This document shows positions 11,502 to 21,847 of a DNA stretch of 64,000 nucleotides, piece after piece (position 1 is the stretch's first letter; each line of letters opens with the position of its first letter). This DNA is from Oscillospiraceae bacterium. Its GTDB lineage: Bacteria; Bacillota; Clostridia; Oscillospirales; Oscillospiraceae. Under the pieces are notes generated by a model. That model had not been told where the DNA came from. It did no database searches and saw only the letters and a program-made list of their open reading frames with translations. The DNA lies in the NCBI GenBank assembly GCA_022792555.1, contig JAAWBF010000086.1:1-64000 (forward strand). The letters are read 5' to 3'. The position numbers and the translations under genes were made by a program.

Positions 11502-13938
11502 CGAGAAAAAATCTGAGAATGTAATCACAAAGCTGGCCCGCTTTATTGTAGATAAACGCAAGGCCATCTATCTGGTGTTTCTGGCGGCGGTGATTTTCTG
11601 CGCCGCGTCTATCCACAAGGTCCAGGTCAACGACGATATTACCACCTATCTGCCGGCGGAGACCGAGACCCGCCGGGGCCTGTCCTTGATGGAGGAGGAG
11701 TTTACCACCCTGGGCAGCGCCCAGGTGATGGTATCCAACATCACCTATGGGGACGCCCAGGGTCTGGCAGACCGGATTGCGTCGGTGGACGGGGTCTCCG
11801 GCGTCACCTTTGACAATACAGAGGAGTCTTACAAAAACGCCTCCGCCCTGTTTGACATCTCGTTCTCCGGCGAAGTAGACGACCCAGAGACCGAGACCGC
11901 CATGGAGACCATCCGGGCGCTGACGGCGGAGTACGACTGCTATGTGAACACCGAAGTGGGGCTGGACCCCTCAGCCAACCTCCAAAAGGAGATGGGGAAC
12001 ATCCTGATCATCGCCGCAGTGGTCATTGTGGCGGTCCTCCTCTTCACCTCCAAGAGCTATTTAGAGGTGTTGGTCTTTTTAATTGTCTTCTCGGTGGCCG
12101 CTGTGCTCAACATGGGGACCAACTACTGGTTTGGCAGCGTCTCCTATATTACCAACGCCATTGCAGTGGTCCTTCAGCTGGCCCTGGCCATCGACTATGC
12201 CATTATCCTGTGCCACCGGTACATGGACGAGCGGGACGAGGGACTGGACGCCAGAGAGGCGGATATCGACGCGTTGAGCAAGGCCATTGTGGAGATCTCC
12301 TCCTCCAGCCTGACCACCATTTCCGGCCTGGTGGCCCTGATGCTCATGCAGCTGCGCATCGGCTTTGACATGGGGATTGTGCTGACCAAGGGGATTATTT
12401 TCAGTATGCTCACCGTGTTTCTGCTGATGCCCGGCCTGCTGATGCTCTTTAACCGGGGGATTGAAAAGACCCGGCACAAGAACCTGGTCCCGCAGATTAC
12501 CCTCTGGGGCAAGCTGGTGGTGGCCACCCGCTACATCCTGCCGGTTCTGTTCCTGATTGTCATGATTGGAGGGATTTTTCTCTCCAACCGCTGTGAATAT
12601 GTCTTCTCCCTCAACTCGGACAATTCGGGCAACAAGCCGGACTACCGCATCCAGCAGGAGCACATTGCACAGACCTTTGGGGAGAAAAACACCATCGCCA
12701 TGGTGGTCCCCAAGGGGAATTACGAGGCGGAAAAGGCGGTTTTGCGCCGGGTAGAGCGGCTGGACGGGATTCGATCCTCCACCGGCCTGGCGGGCATTGA
12801 GGTGGAGGAGGGCCGTATGCTCACCGACAAGACCACCCCCCGTCAGTTTGCCGAGCTGGCCGGGGTGGACATTGAGCTGGCCCGGCTGCTCTACCAGGCC
12901 TACGGACTGTCGGTGGAGGAGTACGGGGCGATCTTCCAAAACACCGACGACTACGCCGTCCCTCTGGTGGAGATCTTCCAGTTCCTCTTTGAACAGATGG
13001 ACAAAGGGGTGGTCAGCCTGGGCGAGGAGCAGCAGGAGACCATCGACGACCTGCGGGAGGAGCTGGAGACAGGGCTGGAGCAGCTCCAGGGGGAGAACTA
13101 CAACCGCATGGTCTTTATCTCCAGCTACCCGGAAGAGAGCGAAAAGACCTTCCTGCTCCTGGATCAGATGCGATCCATCGCGTCGGACTACTACGGCGAC
13201 GAGGTCCTTCTGGTGGGCAACTCCACCAATGCGCGGGATCTGGGGGATTCTTTCGCCCAGGACAACCTGAAAATCAGCATCTTAACTGTCCTCTTTGTCA
13301 TGGTAATCCTGCTCTTTACCTTTAAATCTGCCGGCCTGCCCGTTTTGCTGGTGCTCACCATCCAGGGCAGTATTTGGATCAACTTCTCTTTCCCATACCT
13401 GAACCATACGACCCTGTACTTCCTGAGCTATCTGATTGTCAGCTCCATTCAAATGGGGGCTACCATTGACTACGCTATTGTCATCACCAACCGGTATACC
13501 GAGCTGAAAAATGAGATGGACCACCGCGCCGCCGTGGTAGAGGCGCTGAACCAGTGCTTCCCGACGGTGTTCACCTCTGGCTCCATCATGACAGTGGCCG
13601 GATTTTTGATTGGCAAGCTGGCCACCGACACCAGCATTAGCTCCATCGGCAACACCCTAGGCCGGGGGACTTTGACCTCCATTATCCTGGTCATGACTGT
13701 CCTGCCTCAGTTTCTGATGCTGGGAGACACCCTGATTGAACGCACAGCAATCACCCTCAACCGCAACCGCAAGCAGCGCTTCAACAACGGGATTATGCGC
13801 CTGGACGGCCATGTGCGCGGCCATATCTCCGGCTTTGTGGACGGGGAGTTTAAGGGCGTTATGCGGGGCAGTGTGGATGCCCTGATTGAGAGCAAGCGCC
13901 AGGAACTGGAGCTGGAGGAAGAGGAGGGTGTGAAATGA
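11494..13938 (+). CDS. MMPL/RND family transporter
   Basis: 814 aa, two-lobed RND architecture (AIDYAIILCHRY, ATIDYAIVITNRY). GTG start overlaps the tetR stop. Confidence 0.9.
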   Translation: MTDEKKSENVITKLARFIVDKRKAIYLVFLAAVIFCAASIHKVQVNDDITTYLPAETETRRGLSLMEEEFTTLGSAQVMVSNITYGDAQGLADRIASVDGVSGVTFDNTEESYKNASALFDISFSGEVDDPETETAMETIRALTAEYDCYVNTEVGLDPSANLQKEMGNILIIAAVVIVAVLLFTSKSYLEVLVFLIVFSVAAVLNMGTNYWFGSVSYITNAIAVVLQLALAIDYAIILCHRYMDERDEGLDAREADIDALSKAIVEISSSSLTTISGLVALMLMQLRIGFDMGIVLTKGIIFSMLTVFLLMPGLLMLFNRGIEKTRHKNLVPQITLWGKLVVATRYILPVLFLIVMIGGIFLSNRCEYVFSLNSDNSGNKPDYRIQQEHIAQTFGEKNTIAMVVPKGNYEAEKAVLRRVERLDGIRSSTGLAGIEVEEGRMLTDKTTPRQFAELAGVDIELARLLYQAYGLSVEEYGAIFQNTDDYAVPLVEIFQFLFEQMDKGVVSLGEEQQETIDDLREELETGLEQLQGENYNRMVFISSYPEESEKTFLLLDQMRSIASDYYGDEVLLVGNSTNARDLGDSFAQDNLKISILTVLFVMVILLFTFKSAGLPVLLVLTIQGSIWINFSFPYLNHTTLYFLSYLIVSSIQMGATIDYAIVITNRYTELKNEMDHRAAVVEALNQCFPTVFTSGSIMTVAGFLIGKLATDTSISSIGNTLGRGTLTSIILVMTVLPQFLMLGDTLIERTAITLNRNRKQRFNNGIMRLDGHVRGHISGFVDGEFKGVMRGSVDALIESKRQELELEEEEGVK

Positions 13939-16900
13939 GACAACACAGGACTGGGGCCCTGCTGCTCTGCCTGGCCCTGCTGGCCGGCCTTGTGCCAGCC
14001 CGGGCGGCGGAGGATCCCAACACCGTCACCATTACAAGCCCGGAGGAGCTCCAGGCGCTGGCCCAGCGCTGTATCCTGGACAGCGCCTCCCGCGGGCTGA
14101 CTGTGGAGCTGGAGGCCGACCTGGAGCTCTCCGGAGGCTTCACCCTCCCCGTGTTCTGCGGCACCTTTCACGGTAACGGACATACCATTACCTTGGGTTC
14201 CAGGGAGCGGGGGTCCCGGCAGGGCTTTTTCCGCAGTCTCCAGCCTGGAGCGCTGGTGGAGGAGCTCAACTTAACTATCACGCTGACCCCGGAGGGCTCC
14301 CGCTCCAGCGTGGGGGGCCTGGCGGGGGAGAACGAGGGGATGATCCGAAACTGCACGGTCTCCGGCGCGGTCACAGGGGAGACCGACGTGGGAGGAATTG
14401 CAGGGGTCAACCTGTCTTCCGGCGTGATAGAGGGGTGTACGAACCGGGCAAAAATTACTGGAACAGCCCAGACCGGCGGCATTGCAGGGCGCAACGAGGG
14501 GTATCTCTCCGGCTGTGTCAACGAGGGCGCGGTCAATCCCAGCGCCGGAGACCAGGAGGAGAATACCTCAGATTCCGGCCTGCTGGACGCGACCATAAAA
14601 GAGGCCTATAGCAACACCGGCGGTATCGCTGGTCAGTCCACAGGGACGATTGAGGGCTGTATCAACCAAGGGGAGATCGGCTACCCCCATGTGGGATACA
14701 ACACCGGTGGGATTGCAGGCATCCAGAATGGGACCGTACAAAACTGCATTAACGAGGGCCAAGTCTATGGCCGGAAGGATGTGGGAGGAATTGTGGGGCA
14801 GTTCGAGCCCGTCACCGCCACCACCTACGGCCAGGACCCCATTTTGCAGCTGGACAGCGCCTTGGCCGCCCTCCCCGCCCTGTTTACGCAGCTGGTGCGG
14901 GACGCGAATGGGTCGGTAGACAGCGCGTTGGCCAGCCTGGAGGCGGTCAACAGCGCCTTGGAGGTAGTACAGGATGTGGTGCATACCGAGACCGGCGCAG
15001 GCCGAGAGGATGCCCAGGCTCTCTTTGACAGTCTCTATGCCGATGCCCAGACGGTCAACAACGCGATGGATGGCCTGCTGGCCGCCTTGGACAGCTTCAG
15101 CGGCCCGGCCAGTGCAGACATCCGGGAGAGCCTGGAGGCCGTGGGAGAGCTGCGCCAGGGTGTCTCCCACGCCCTGATGAACGCGGGGGACGGAGGCGGT
15201 GAGGCGGTGGCCGCCGTCAATGACAGTATGGAGCAGATCGACCTGCGCACCCGCGATATCAGCAGTTCGATTGACCATATCTCTGCCTTTCTGGACCTCT
15301 ACCGCGCTTTGGCCAAGGCGGTCCCCCGCATTTTGGCCGGGGTGTATGACGAGGTAGATCCCCCCACCATGGACAACCCAGAGCCGGGGGGCGGCGATAA
15401 GCTCCATCCGGTGCGGATCCGAGTGCGGATCGAGGATTTGCAGGCGCTGCTGGAGGACTACCACAGCCGGTATACCCGCTGCCAGGACACCAACGGACGG
15501 GATATCCAGGCCGAGCTGGCCCACATTCGAGAGCAGACTACCGCCCTGACAGAGGACCTGCACCGGCTGACCGAGGAGCTGGAGCAGATCTATAACACGA
15601 CCGCCGGCGGGATTGACATCTCTATAGAGGAGGTCAATAGGGCCGCCAACCGGCTGGAGCTGCTGGCCGGGCACCTGAACGACGCGGCCAAGACGTTGAG
15701 CGACAGCACCACAAGCCAGCTGGGCGTGGTCAACCAGCAGGCCAGCCGAATGGAGCGCACCATCAAAAACTGGAGCACTGCTGCGGACGACCGCCTGAGC
15801 GATGCCTCGGAGCGCATCAACCGGGAGCTCAAAACCATCAACAGCAGCATTCAGGCACTGACTGCCGATGCCTCACGCAACAACGATACTCTCCAGGCCA
15901 CCACGGACGACATCATCCGCCAGCTAGACACTGTGCGGGAGGCGGCCAACTCCATTACCGAGCCGCCGGAGCGGACGGTCAGCGATATCTCAGATACCGG
16001 CGGCATGGCGGGGGGGCAGATCTTCGGCTGCCAGAACAGCGGATCGATCCAGGGGGACGCCAATGTGGGGGGCATCGTAGGGATCATGGCCCCTGAGCTG
16101 TTGGAGGACCCGGAACAGGATTTAGACCTGGATTGGGGGGAGGACCGCCTTTTGGTGGACGTAACCGTATTCCTCCAGGCTGCGGTCCGCGCCTGCACCG
16201 GCACCGGGGAAGTGGTCGCCCGGAATGACTGTGCAGGCGGTATTGCAGGCCGGTGTGAGGTGGGCGCGGTGACTGACTGTGTCAGCCAATGCGTGGTGTC
16301 CTCCACTGACGGCGGCACCTGCGGCGGCATTGTAGGTCTGTCCCACGCCGTTATACGCACCTGCGCCGCCCAGTGCGACCTGTCTGGCGGGGATAGTTTA
16401 GGGGGTATCGCCGGGCAGGGGAAGGACATCCAAGATTGCCGGGCCATGACGCGGATTGACAGCACCGGCGAGCGGCTGGGCGCCGTGGCCGGAGACGCGG
16501 ACGGCGTCCTGCAAAACAATTACTTTTTAGAAGAGGGACTCGGCGGCCTGGACGGAGTAAACTACGAAGGCCAGGCGCTCCCCCTGTCCTTCGAAGAATT
16601 TTCCGCCCTCTCCGGGGTTCCGGCGGAGTTTCTCACCTTTGCTGTCACCTTCCAGGCAGACGGGGAAGAGGTGGCTGTCCTGCCTGTGGAATACCGGGGT
16701 AGCCTCTCCCCCGCGGAGTTCCCCGCTGTGCCAGAGCACGGCGGAGACTATGGAGCTTGGGAGGAGTTCTCCTATGAGGAGATTACCCGCAATACGACAG
16801 TACACGCGGTGTACAGCGGCTGGGTGACCGCCCTGTCCTCCGGTGGGGCGCATCCGGCCCTCTTGGCCGAGGGGGCCTTCTCCCCTGAAGCGGTCCTCAC

Positions 16901-17321
16901 GGCGGACCCCTGGACACCGGAGCTCTCTCTGCCCGCAGGATACCGTCTGGCGGCGGGGTATACCTATCGCATTACCGACACAGCTCCCTTGCCGGAGCAG
17001 ATTTTACTGCGGGTTTCCACCCAGGGGGTGGAGGGAAACACCGCCGTGGCGGTACTGGAGGGGGAGGAGCTTGTCACCGTTGAGACCAGTACGGACGGCA
17101 GCTATCTGCTCCTGCCCGCCGGCCCTGCCGGCGCTGTGGTTCTGCTGGAGCAACCCACCGGACCGCTCTTCCTCCTGATTGGGTGCGCGGGCGTGGTCCT
17201 GGCCGCGGCTTTGATTCTGCTGGTCGTCCACATCCGCAGACATAAAAAGGACGGCGGCACACCGCCCCAGACAGCTCCGAAAGAGCCGCCAGAAGAGAAG
17301 ACAGGAGAGGAGCGCACATGA
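13935..17321 (+). CDS. Large secreted, membrane-anchored GLUG-repeat surface protein with coiled-coil region
   Basis: 1128 aa; signal peptide, repeated VGGIAG(x)N / GGIAGxx blocks, long alpha-helical mid-region, C-terminal TM. ATGA overlap with the MMPL gene. Confidence 0.8.
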   Translation: MRQHRTGALLLCLALLAGLVPARAAEDPNTVTITSPEELQALAQRCILDSASRGLTVELEADLELSGGFTLPVFCGTFHGNGHTITLGSRERGSRQGFFRSLQPGALVEELNLTITLTPEGSRSSVGGLAGENEGMIRNCTVSGAVTGETDVGGIAGVNLSSGVIEGCTNRAKITGTAQTGGIAGRNEGYLSGCVNEGAVNPSAGDQEENTSDSGLLDATIKEAYSNTGGIAGQSTGTIEGCINQGEIGYPHVGYNTGGIAGIQNGTVQNCINEGQVYGRKDVGGIVGQFEPVTATTYGQDPILQLDSALAALPALFTQLVRDANGSVDSALASLEAVNSALEVVQDVVHTETGAGREDAQALFDSLYADAQTVNNAMDGLLAALDSFSGPASADIRESLEAVGELRQGVSHALMNAGDGGGEAVAAVNDSMEQIDLRTRDISSSIDHISAFLDLYRALAKAVPRILAGVYDEVDPPTMDNPEPGGGDKLHPVRIRVRIEDLQALLEDYHSRYTRCQDTNGRDIQAELAHIREQTTALTEDLHRLTEELEQIYNTTAGGIDISIEEVNRAANRLELLAGHLNDAAKTLSDSTTSQLGVVNQQASRMERTIKNWSTAADDRLSDASERINRELKTINSSIQALTADASRNNDTLQATTDDIIRQLDTVREAANSITEPPERTVSDISDTGGMAGGQIFGCQNSGSIQGDANVGGIVGIMAPELLEDPEQDLDLDWGEDRLLVDVTVFLQAAVRACTGTGEVVARNDCAGGIAGRCEVGAVTDCVSQCVVSSTDGGTCGGIVGLSHAVIRTCAAQCDLSGGDSLGGIAGQGKDIQDCRAMTRIDSTGERLGAVAGDADGVLQNNYFLEEGLGGLDGVNYEGQALPLSFEEFSALSGVPAEFLTFAVTFQADGEEVAVLPVEYRGSLSPAEFPAVPEHGGDYGAWEEFSYEEITRNTTVHAVYSGWVTALSSGGAHPALLAEGAFSPEAVLTADPWTPELSLPAGYRLAAGYTYRITDTAPLPEQILLRVSTQGVEGNTAVAVLEGEELVTVETSTDGSYLLLPAGPAGAVVLLEQPTGPLFLLIGCAGVVLAAALILLVVHIRRHKKDGGTPPQTAPKEPPEEKTGEERT

Positions 17322-18904
17322 TACGCATACAGAATATCCCCCTGCCTCTGGACGGGACCCAGGCCCAGCTGCAAAAGAGAGCCGCCCGGCTGCTCGGCAT
17401 CCGGCCCGATGAGATACAGTCTCTCGCCCTGGTCCGGCAGTCAATAGATGCCCGGAAAAAGAATCAGATCCACTATGTCTGTACCGTCCATGTCACCACC
17501 GCCGGAGAGGACGCTCTGGTCCGCCGGGCGGGGAGCGGCAAAATCACCCTGGTTCAGGAGACCCCCTACGTCTTTCCTCCGGTCCGGCGCAGGCGGCCCC
17601 TGCGGCCTGTGGTGGCGGGCATGGGTCCGGCCGGTCTGTTCGCCGCCCTGTATCTGGCACGGAACGGGGTCCCCGTCCTCATCCTGGAGCGGGGGAGGGC
17701 GCTGGAGGAGCGGGTGGCCGATGTGGACCGGTTCTGGTCCACCGGCGATCTGGACCCCTGCTCCAATGTCCAGTTTGGCGAGGGGGGCGCGGGGACCTTC
17801 TCGGACGGAAAGCTCACCACCGGGATTCACGACCGCCGGGTGGGGACTGTTCTGGAGACCTTAGCCCAGGCGGGCGCCCCCCAGGACATCTGTTACCAGC
17901 ACAAACCCCATATCGGGACAGACCTGCTCCGCCAGGTAGTGCGGACAGTACGGACCGAGCTGCTGGCCCTGGGCTGTGAGATCCGGTTCTGCCACCGGCT
18001 GGACGGGCTCAAGCGACGGAATCAATCCCTGTCCGCCCTGTGTGTGACCGGTCCCCAGGGGCCCTATGAGGAGCCCTGCGACACCCTTATTCTGGCCCCA
18101 GGCCACAGCGCGCGGGACACCTTCTCCATGCTTCAGCGCTTCGGCGTTCCCCTGGCCGCCAAGCCTTTCGCCCTGGGGGTGCGCATCGAACACCCTCAGG
18201 CGCAGATCTCCTTCCAGCAGTACGGCGTGGCGTGGCAGGACCTCCCTGCCGCCGACTATAAACTCTCCTGCCACCTGCCCAATGGCCGCTCGGCCTACAC
18301 CTTCTGTGTCTGCCCCGGCGGGCAGGTGGTAGCCGCGGCCTCCGAACCGGGCCGCCTGGTGACAAACGGCATGAGCTGCCGGGCCAGAGATGGCGATACC
18401 ATCAACGGCGGCTTTTTGGTAGGGGTCTCTCCAGCTGATTTCAGCGACAGCGATCCCCTGGCCGGGATTACCTTTCAGGCCCGCTGGGAGGAGGCCGCTT
18501 TCCGCCTGGGCGGCGGACAGTTCCAGGCGCCGGTCCAGACGGTGGCGGACTTTTTAGCTGGGCGGGCCTCCGCCGGTTTGGGAGGAGTCCGGCCCACTTA
18601 CCGCCCCGGCGTCACCCCGGCGGATCTCTCCCGGTGTCTCCCCGGTTTTGTCACCGAGAGCCTTCGGGCCGCCCTCCCTCTCTTTGACCGCAAGCTCCAC
18701 GGCTTTGCAAGCCCTCAGGCGGTCCTCACTGGGGTGGAGACCCGGTCCTCCTCCCCGGTGCGCATCCTCCGGGATCCGGAGACCCTCCAGTCAGCCCTGA
18801 CCGGTCTCTACCCCTGCGGCGAAGGGGCGGGCTACGCCGGCGGCATTGTCAGCGCCGCCGTGGACGGCATCCGGGTGGCCGAGGCGGTGGCAAACACGAT
18901 ATAG
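17318..18904 (+). CDS. FAD-dependent oxidoreductase (COG2509-like)
   Basis: RPVVAGMGPAGLFAALYLARNGVPVLILERGRALEERVADV...FGEGGAGTFSDGKLTTG. Confidence 0.9.
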   Translation: MIRIQNIPLPLDGTQAQLQKRAARLLGIRPDEIQSLALVRQSIDARKKNQIHYVCTVHVTTAGEDALVRRAGSGKITLVQETPYVFPPVRRRRPLRPVVAGMGPAGLFAALYLARNGVPVLILERGRALEERVADVDRFWSTGDLDPCSNVQFGEGGAGTFSDGKLTTGIHDRRVGTVLETLAQAGAPQDICYQHKPHIGTDLLRQVVRTVRTELLALGCEIRFCHRLDGLKRRNQSLSALCVTGPQGPYEEPCDTLILAPGHSARDTFSMLQRFGVPLAAKPFALGVRIEHPQAQISFQQYGVAWQDLPAADYKLSCHLPNGRSAYTFCVCPGGQVVAAASEPGRLVTNGMSCRARDGDTINGGFLVGVSPADFSDSDPLAGITFQARWEEAAFRLGGGQFQAPVQTVADFLAGRASAGLGGVRPTYRPGVTPADLSRCLPGFVTESLRAALPLFDRKLHGFASPQAVLTGVETRSSSPVRILRDPETLQSALTGLYPCGEGAGYAGGIVSAAVDGIRVAEAVANTI

Positions 18905-18917
18905 GCGTGCCAATCAG

Positions 18918-18958
18918 AATCCGTTTAAGGGCTTATCCCGCCCTTGGACGGATTTTGT
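18918..18958 (+). terminator. Hairpin aatccgtttaaggg/cccttggacggatt + T-rich tail
   Basis: Follows the end of the tetR-MMPL-GLUG-FAD operon. Confidence 0.6.
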
Positions 18959-19055
18959 TGTCCCATTGGCGGGAGAATTTTTAGGTAATTTTTAGATTTT
19001 TATCGCGACATAAGAGGAGATCTATAGTATACTAATCACAGAAGGAGGCGTTTTT

Positions 19056-19904
19056 ATGCTGGAAGTGACTCGGCTTACCGAGAGCAACCTCCATTGGTTC
19101 CAGTCTATCCTCACACCCACCTGGATGGAGAAGCTGTACCACGATGCTAACACCACCGCCCTGGGCGCTGTGCGGGATGGAGCAGCCTGCGGCGTGCTGA
19201 TTTTCCATGAGATCGGTCCAGTGGCGGACATTGTCTACCTAACCGTCTCTGATTCCTACCGGCGGCAGGGGATCGCCACCGCCCTGGTCCAGTTTTTGTG
19301 CCGCTATGCCAACCAGAGCGTCACCCCTGTCACTTGTACCTTTCTGGCGGAGGACGACGATGACCCCATGCTAAACCTGTTTCGGGATTTACCCACCTTT
19401 ACGGTAACAGAGGAGGATGGCTACTGCTGTACCATCTCCTTTGCCCAGCTCCGCAAGCCCAACCGCCTGTCCCACCTGTGTGGACTGGCACAGAATGTTC
19501 GGCCCTTCTTCTCTCTGCCAGCCCTGGTCCAGCGGAATTTCCGGACCCATCTGGCCGCAGCCGGAGTTCCCTACCTGCGGGAGATGAGCACCGATCCCAA
19601 GGACTACGCCGCCGAGCTGTGCCTATGCTGCCTTACGCAGGACAGTGTGGACGCCGCCCTCTTTGTGGAGCCCGCAGAGGACGGGCTCTATCTGAGCTTG
19701 GCCTGGTGTCTGCCCGGAAAACAGCGCAGTCTGATGGGACTTTTGGCCCAGGCCTGCGGCAGGGTGGCTGCGGATGACAGCCAGGGAAACCTCCATCTTG
19801 CTGCCGTCACCCCCGCCGTCACCTCAATTGCAGAGAAGCTCTTCCCGGACCGGACGATCACCGGCCGCTTTTACCAGGCGGTATGGGATATGGTGGTAGA
19901 GTAA
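19056..19904 (+). CDS. GNAT family N-acetyltransferase
   Basis: VADIVYLTVSDSYRRQGIATALVQFLCRYA acetyl-CoA-binding motif. Confidence 0.8.
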   Translation: MLEVTRLTESNLHWFQSILTPTWMEKLYHDANTTALGAVRDGAACGVLIFHEIGPVADIVYLTVSDSYRRQGIATALVQFLCRYANQSVTPVTCTFLAEDDDDPMLNLFRDLPTFTVTEEDGYCCTISFAQLRKPNRLSHLCGLAQNVRPFFSLPALVQRNFRTHLAAAGVPYLREMSTDPKDYAAELCLCCLTQDSVDAALFVEPAEDGLYLSLAWCLPGKQRSLMGLLAQACGRVAADDSQGNLHLAAVTPAVTSIAEKLFPDRTITGRFYQAVWDMVVE

Positions 19905-19972
19905 CCGTCCCCTCCAGGCGTGGAGACAGGAAAGAACTGCTATCGGTTTAAAGAATCAGGAGGATTTGTCAT

Positions 19973-21691
19973 ATGCCAGAACCAGAGGAATTGATGAGAA
20001 AGGAGCACCAGCGGCAGCAGATCAACCGCTGGCGGGAACAGCTGATTGAACGGGTGGACAACGCGCAGAGGGTGCAGGAGCAGACCCGGTTTACACCGGC
20101 GTACCAGTATACACGGCGGATGGAAACTCCTCTGGCCCAGGGGATCCCAACGGACGGCGCCATTGTCCAGCAGGCGCCCCCAGCCCAGATCCACGAGAGC
20201 CGCCGGGCCCGGAAAAAGCGGGAGGAGCGGGAGAAGGCCATGGACTTGGCCAGGCTCCAGGAGCTCAAGGTTCAGCAAATGGAGGCCGACCTTACAGAAG
20301 ATCGGGAGGATATGGCCCTCAGTGCCTATTATGGTCAGGCCGCCGCCGATCTGATAGGCGAACCAGTCTCCAGGCCGGAGAGATTTCTGACCGAAGACCA
20401 CCTCAAAAAGGAACAGGCCCTGCTGAAAGAGCGGCTGACTGCCATTGACCTGTCGGAGACTGCCGCGTTAAAGGAGCTGGAGTCCCAAGGAAAAGTATCG
20501 GAGCGGGCCTCCAGAGAGCTGCGCTGGCGGGCCCAGCAGGATCGGGCCTCCGCCATGGGAGATTATGCCCGGCTGCTCCCCATCGGCTCTGCCCTCCGGC
20601 AGAAGGCCATGCTGGCCAAGGAGGCGCAGGAGATCAAGGCCGACAAGCTCCGCCGTCTGTACAAAGTGCTGGCCGATGAGACTATGAGCCAGGAGGAGCG
20701 GGCACGGGATGAGGCCACCATCGAACGCCACGCCAAGTACGATGCACTCAAGGCCATTTTCCGCAGCGACAACCCCCTGGCCCACGAGGACGCCACCTGG
20801 ACCAACCCCATCACCGGCGGAACGCTGATCAACGTGGGCCGGGCCTTTTTCGGCGGCACCAAGCCGATGTATATCTTTGAGGACCGCAGCCAGCCCATGG
20901 AGCGGGACGGCAAGACGGTATATAAACAGTATCTCTTCAAGGAGGCGGTGAACTGCATCGGCAAGTACAAGCCGGAGGGCGCCCTTGTCACCGAGGCCGC
21001 CGCGGCCCTCCAGCAGAGGATCTGCGGAGAATATGCCATCCCGGCCTTTGCCGCTGTCCAGACGATAGACGGCAAAGAGCGTATTTTAGGCTCTTTCCAG
21101 GAGCGCATCGAGCTGGGGGAGGGGCTGGATCTGTTCTCCTGGCAGGTCAATCCCACCGAAACGGAGGGGCTGACCGACCAGCTGAAAAGCGAAATCCTGC
21201 GGGAGCACACCCTGGACTGGCTGCTGTGCAACTTTGATACCAAGGGAGAGAATTTCCTCCACCGCACAGACGGACACCTCAGCTCCTTTGACAAGGAGGC
21301 CTCCTTCAGCTACCTCAAAAAGGAGGGGGCGGACACCATGAGCTACAGCTTTCAGCCCCACGCCAACAATACCCTCTATAACGCCCTCTTTTCCGCCTAT
21401 GCCCAGGGGAACATAGATCTGGATCTCTCGGCGGTCCAGGTCCAGATCGACCGGGCCAACGCCATCCCGGATGATGCGTACCTGGAGATGTTTGACCGGA
21501 TGCTCACCCAGAAGTATGGCCAGAAGGGCAGCAAAAAACGCAATGAGATCGAGGAACTGATTCTCTCCCGCAAGAACAACCTGGCCGCAGAGTATGAGCG
21601 CTTCTTCGGCGCCCTGCGGCAGGAGCGGCAGCGCAATCTGGAGACCCGTGTTCCAAACAGCGGCGCGGCCCCAGAGGCGGCCCCGTCATAA
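19973..21691 (+). CDS. Putative kinase-fold protein (HipA / PI3-4-kinase-like C-terminal domain) with helical N-terminus
   Basis: YKQYLFKEA (ATP-binding Lys), LDWLLCNFDTKGENFLH (D-x4-N catalytic loop), LSSFDKEASF (metal-binding loop). Confidence 0.5.
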   Translation: MPEPEELMRKEHQRQQINRWREQLIERVDNAQRVQEQTRFTPAYQYTRRMETPLAQGIPTDGAIVQQAPPAQIHESRRARKKREEREKAMDLARLQELKVQQMEADLTEDREDMALSAYYGQAAADLIGEPVSRPERFLTEDHLKKEQALLKERLTAIDLSETAALKELESQGKVSERASRELRWRAQQDRASAMGDYARLLPIGSALRQKAMLAKEAQEIKADKLRRLYKVLADETMSQEERARDEATIERHAKYDALKAIFRSDNPLAHEDATWTNPITGGTLINVGRAFFGGTKPMYIFEDRSQPMERDGKTVYKQYLFKEAVNCIGKYKPEGALVTEAAAALQQRICGEYAIPAFAAVQTIDGKERILGSFQERIELGEGLDLFSWQVNPTETEGLTDQLKSEILREHTLDWLLCNFDTKGENFLHRTDGHLSSFDKEASFSYLKKEGADTMSYSFQPHANNTLYNALFSAYAQGNIDLDLSAVQVQIDRANAIPDDAYLEMFDRMLTQKYGQKGSKKRNEIEELILSRKNNLAAEYERFFGALRQERQRNLETRVPNSGAAPEAAPS

Positions 21692-21704
21692 CCTGCCCCG
21701 TAGA

Positions 21705-21783
21705 GTCTGTTTGAAAACGGTCAATATACCCCAACAGCGGGTCTTTTTCCGCTGTTGGGCGTATTGCCAATTTTAAAACAGAC
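21705..21783. repeat. 79-bp imperfect palindrome
   Basis: gtctgtttgaaaacggtcaatataccccaacagcgg / ccgctgttgggcgtattgccaattttaaaacagac. Confidence 0.7.
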
Positions 21784-21847
21784 TGGGCGGGGAAGCATTC
21801 CCGCTTTTCCTCTGCAAATACCAGCAATACCAAAGGAGTGAGACAGC

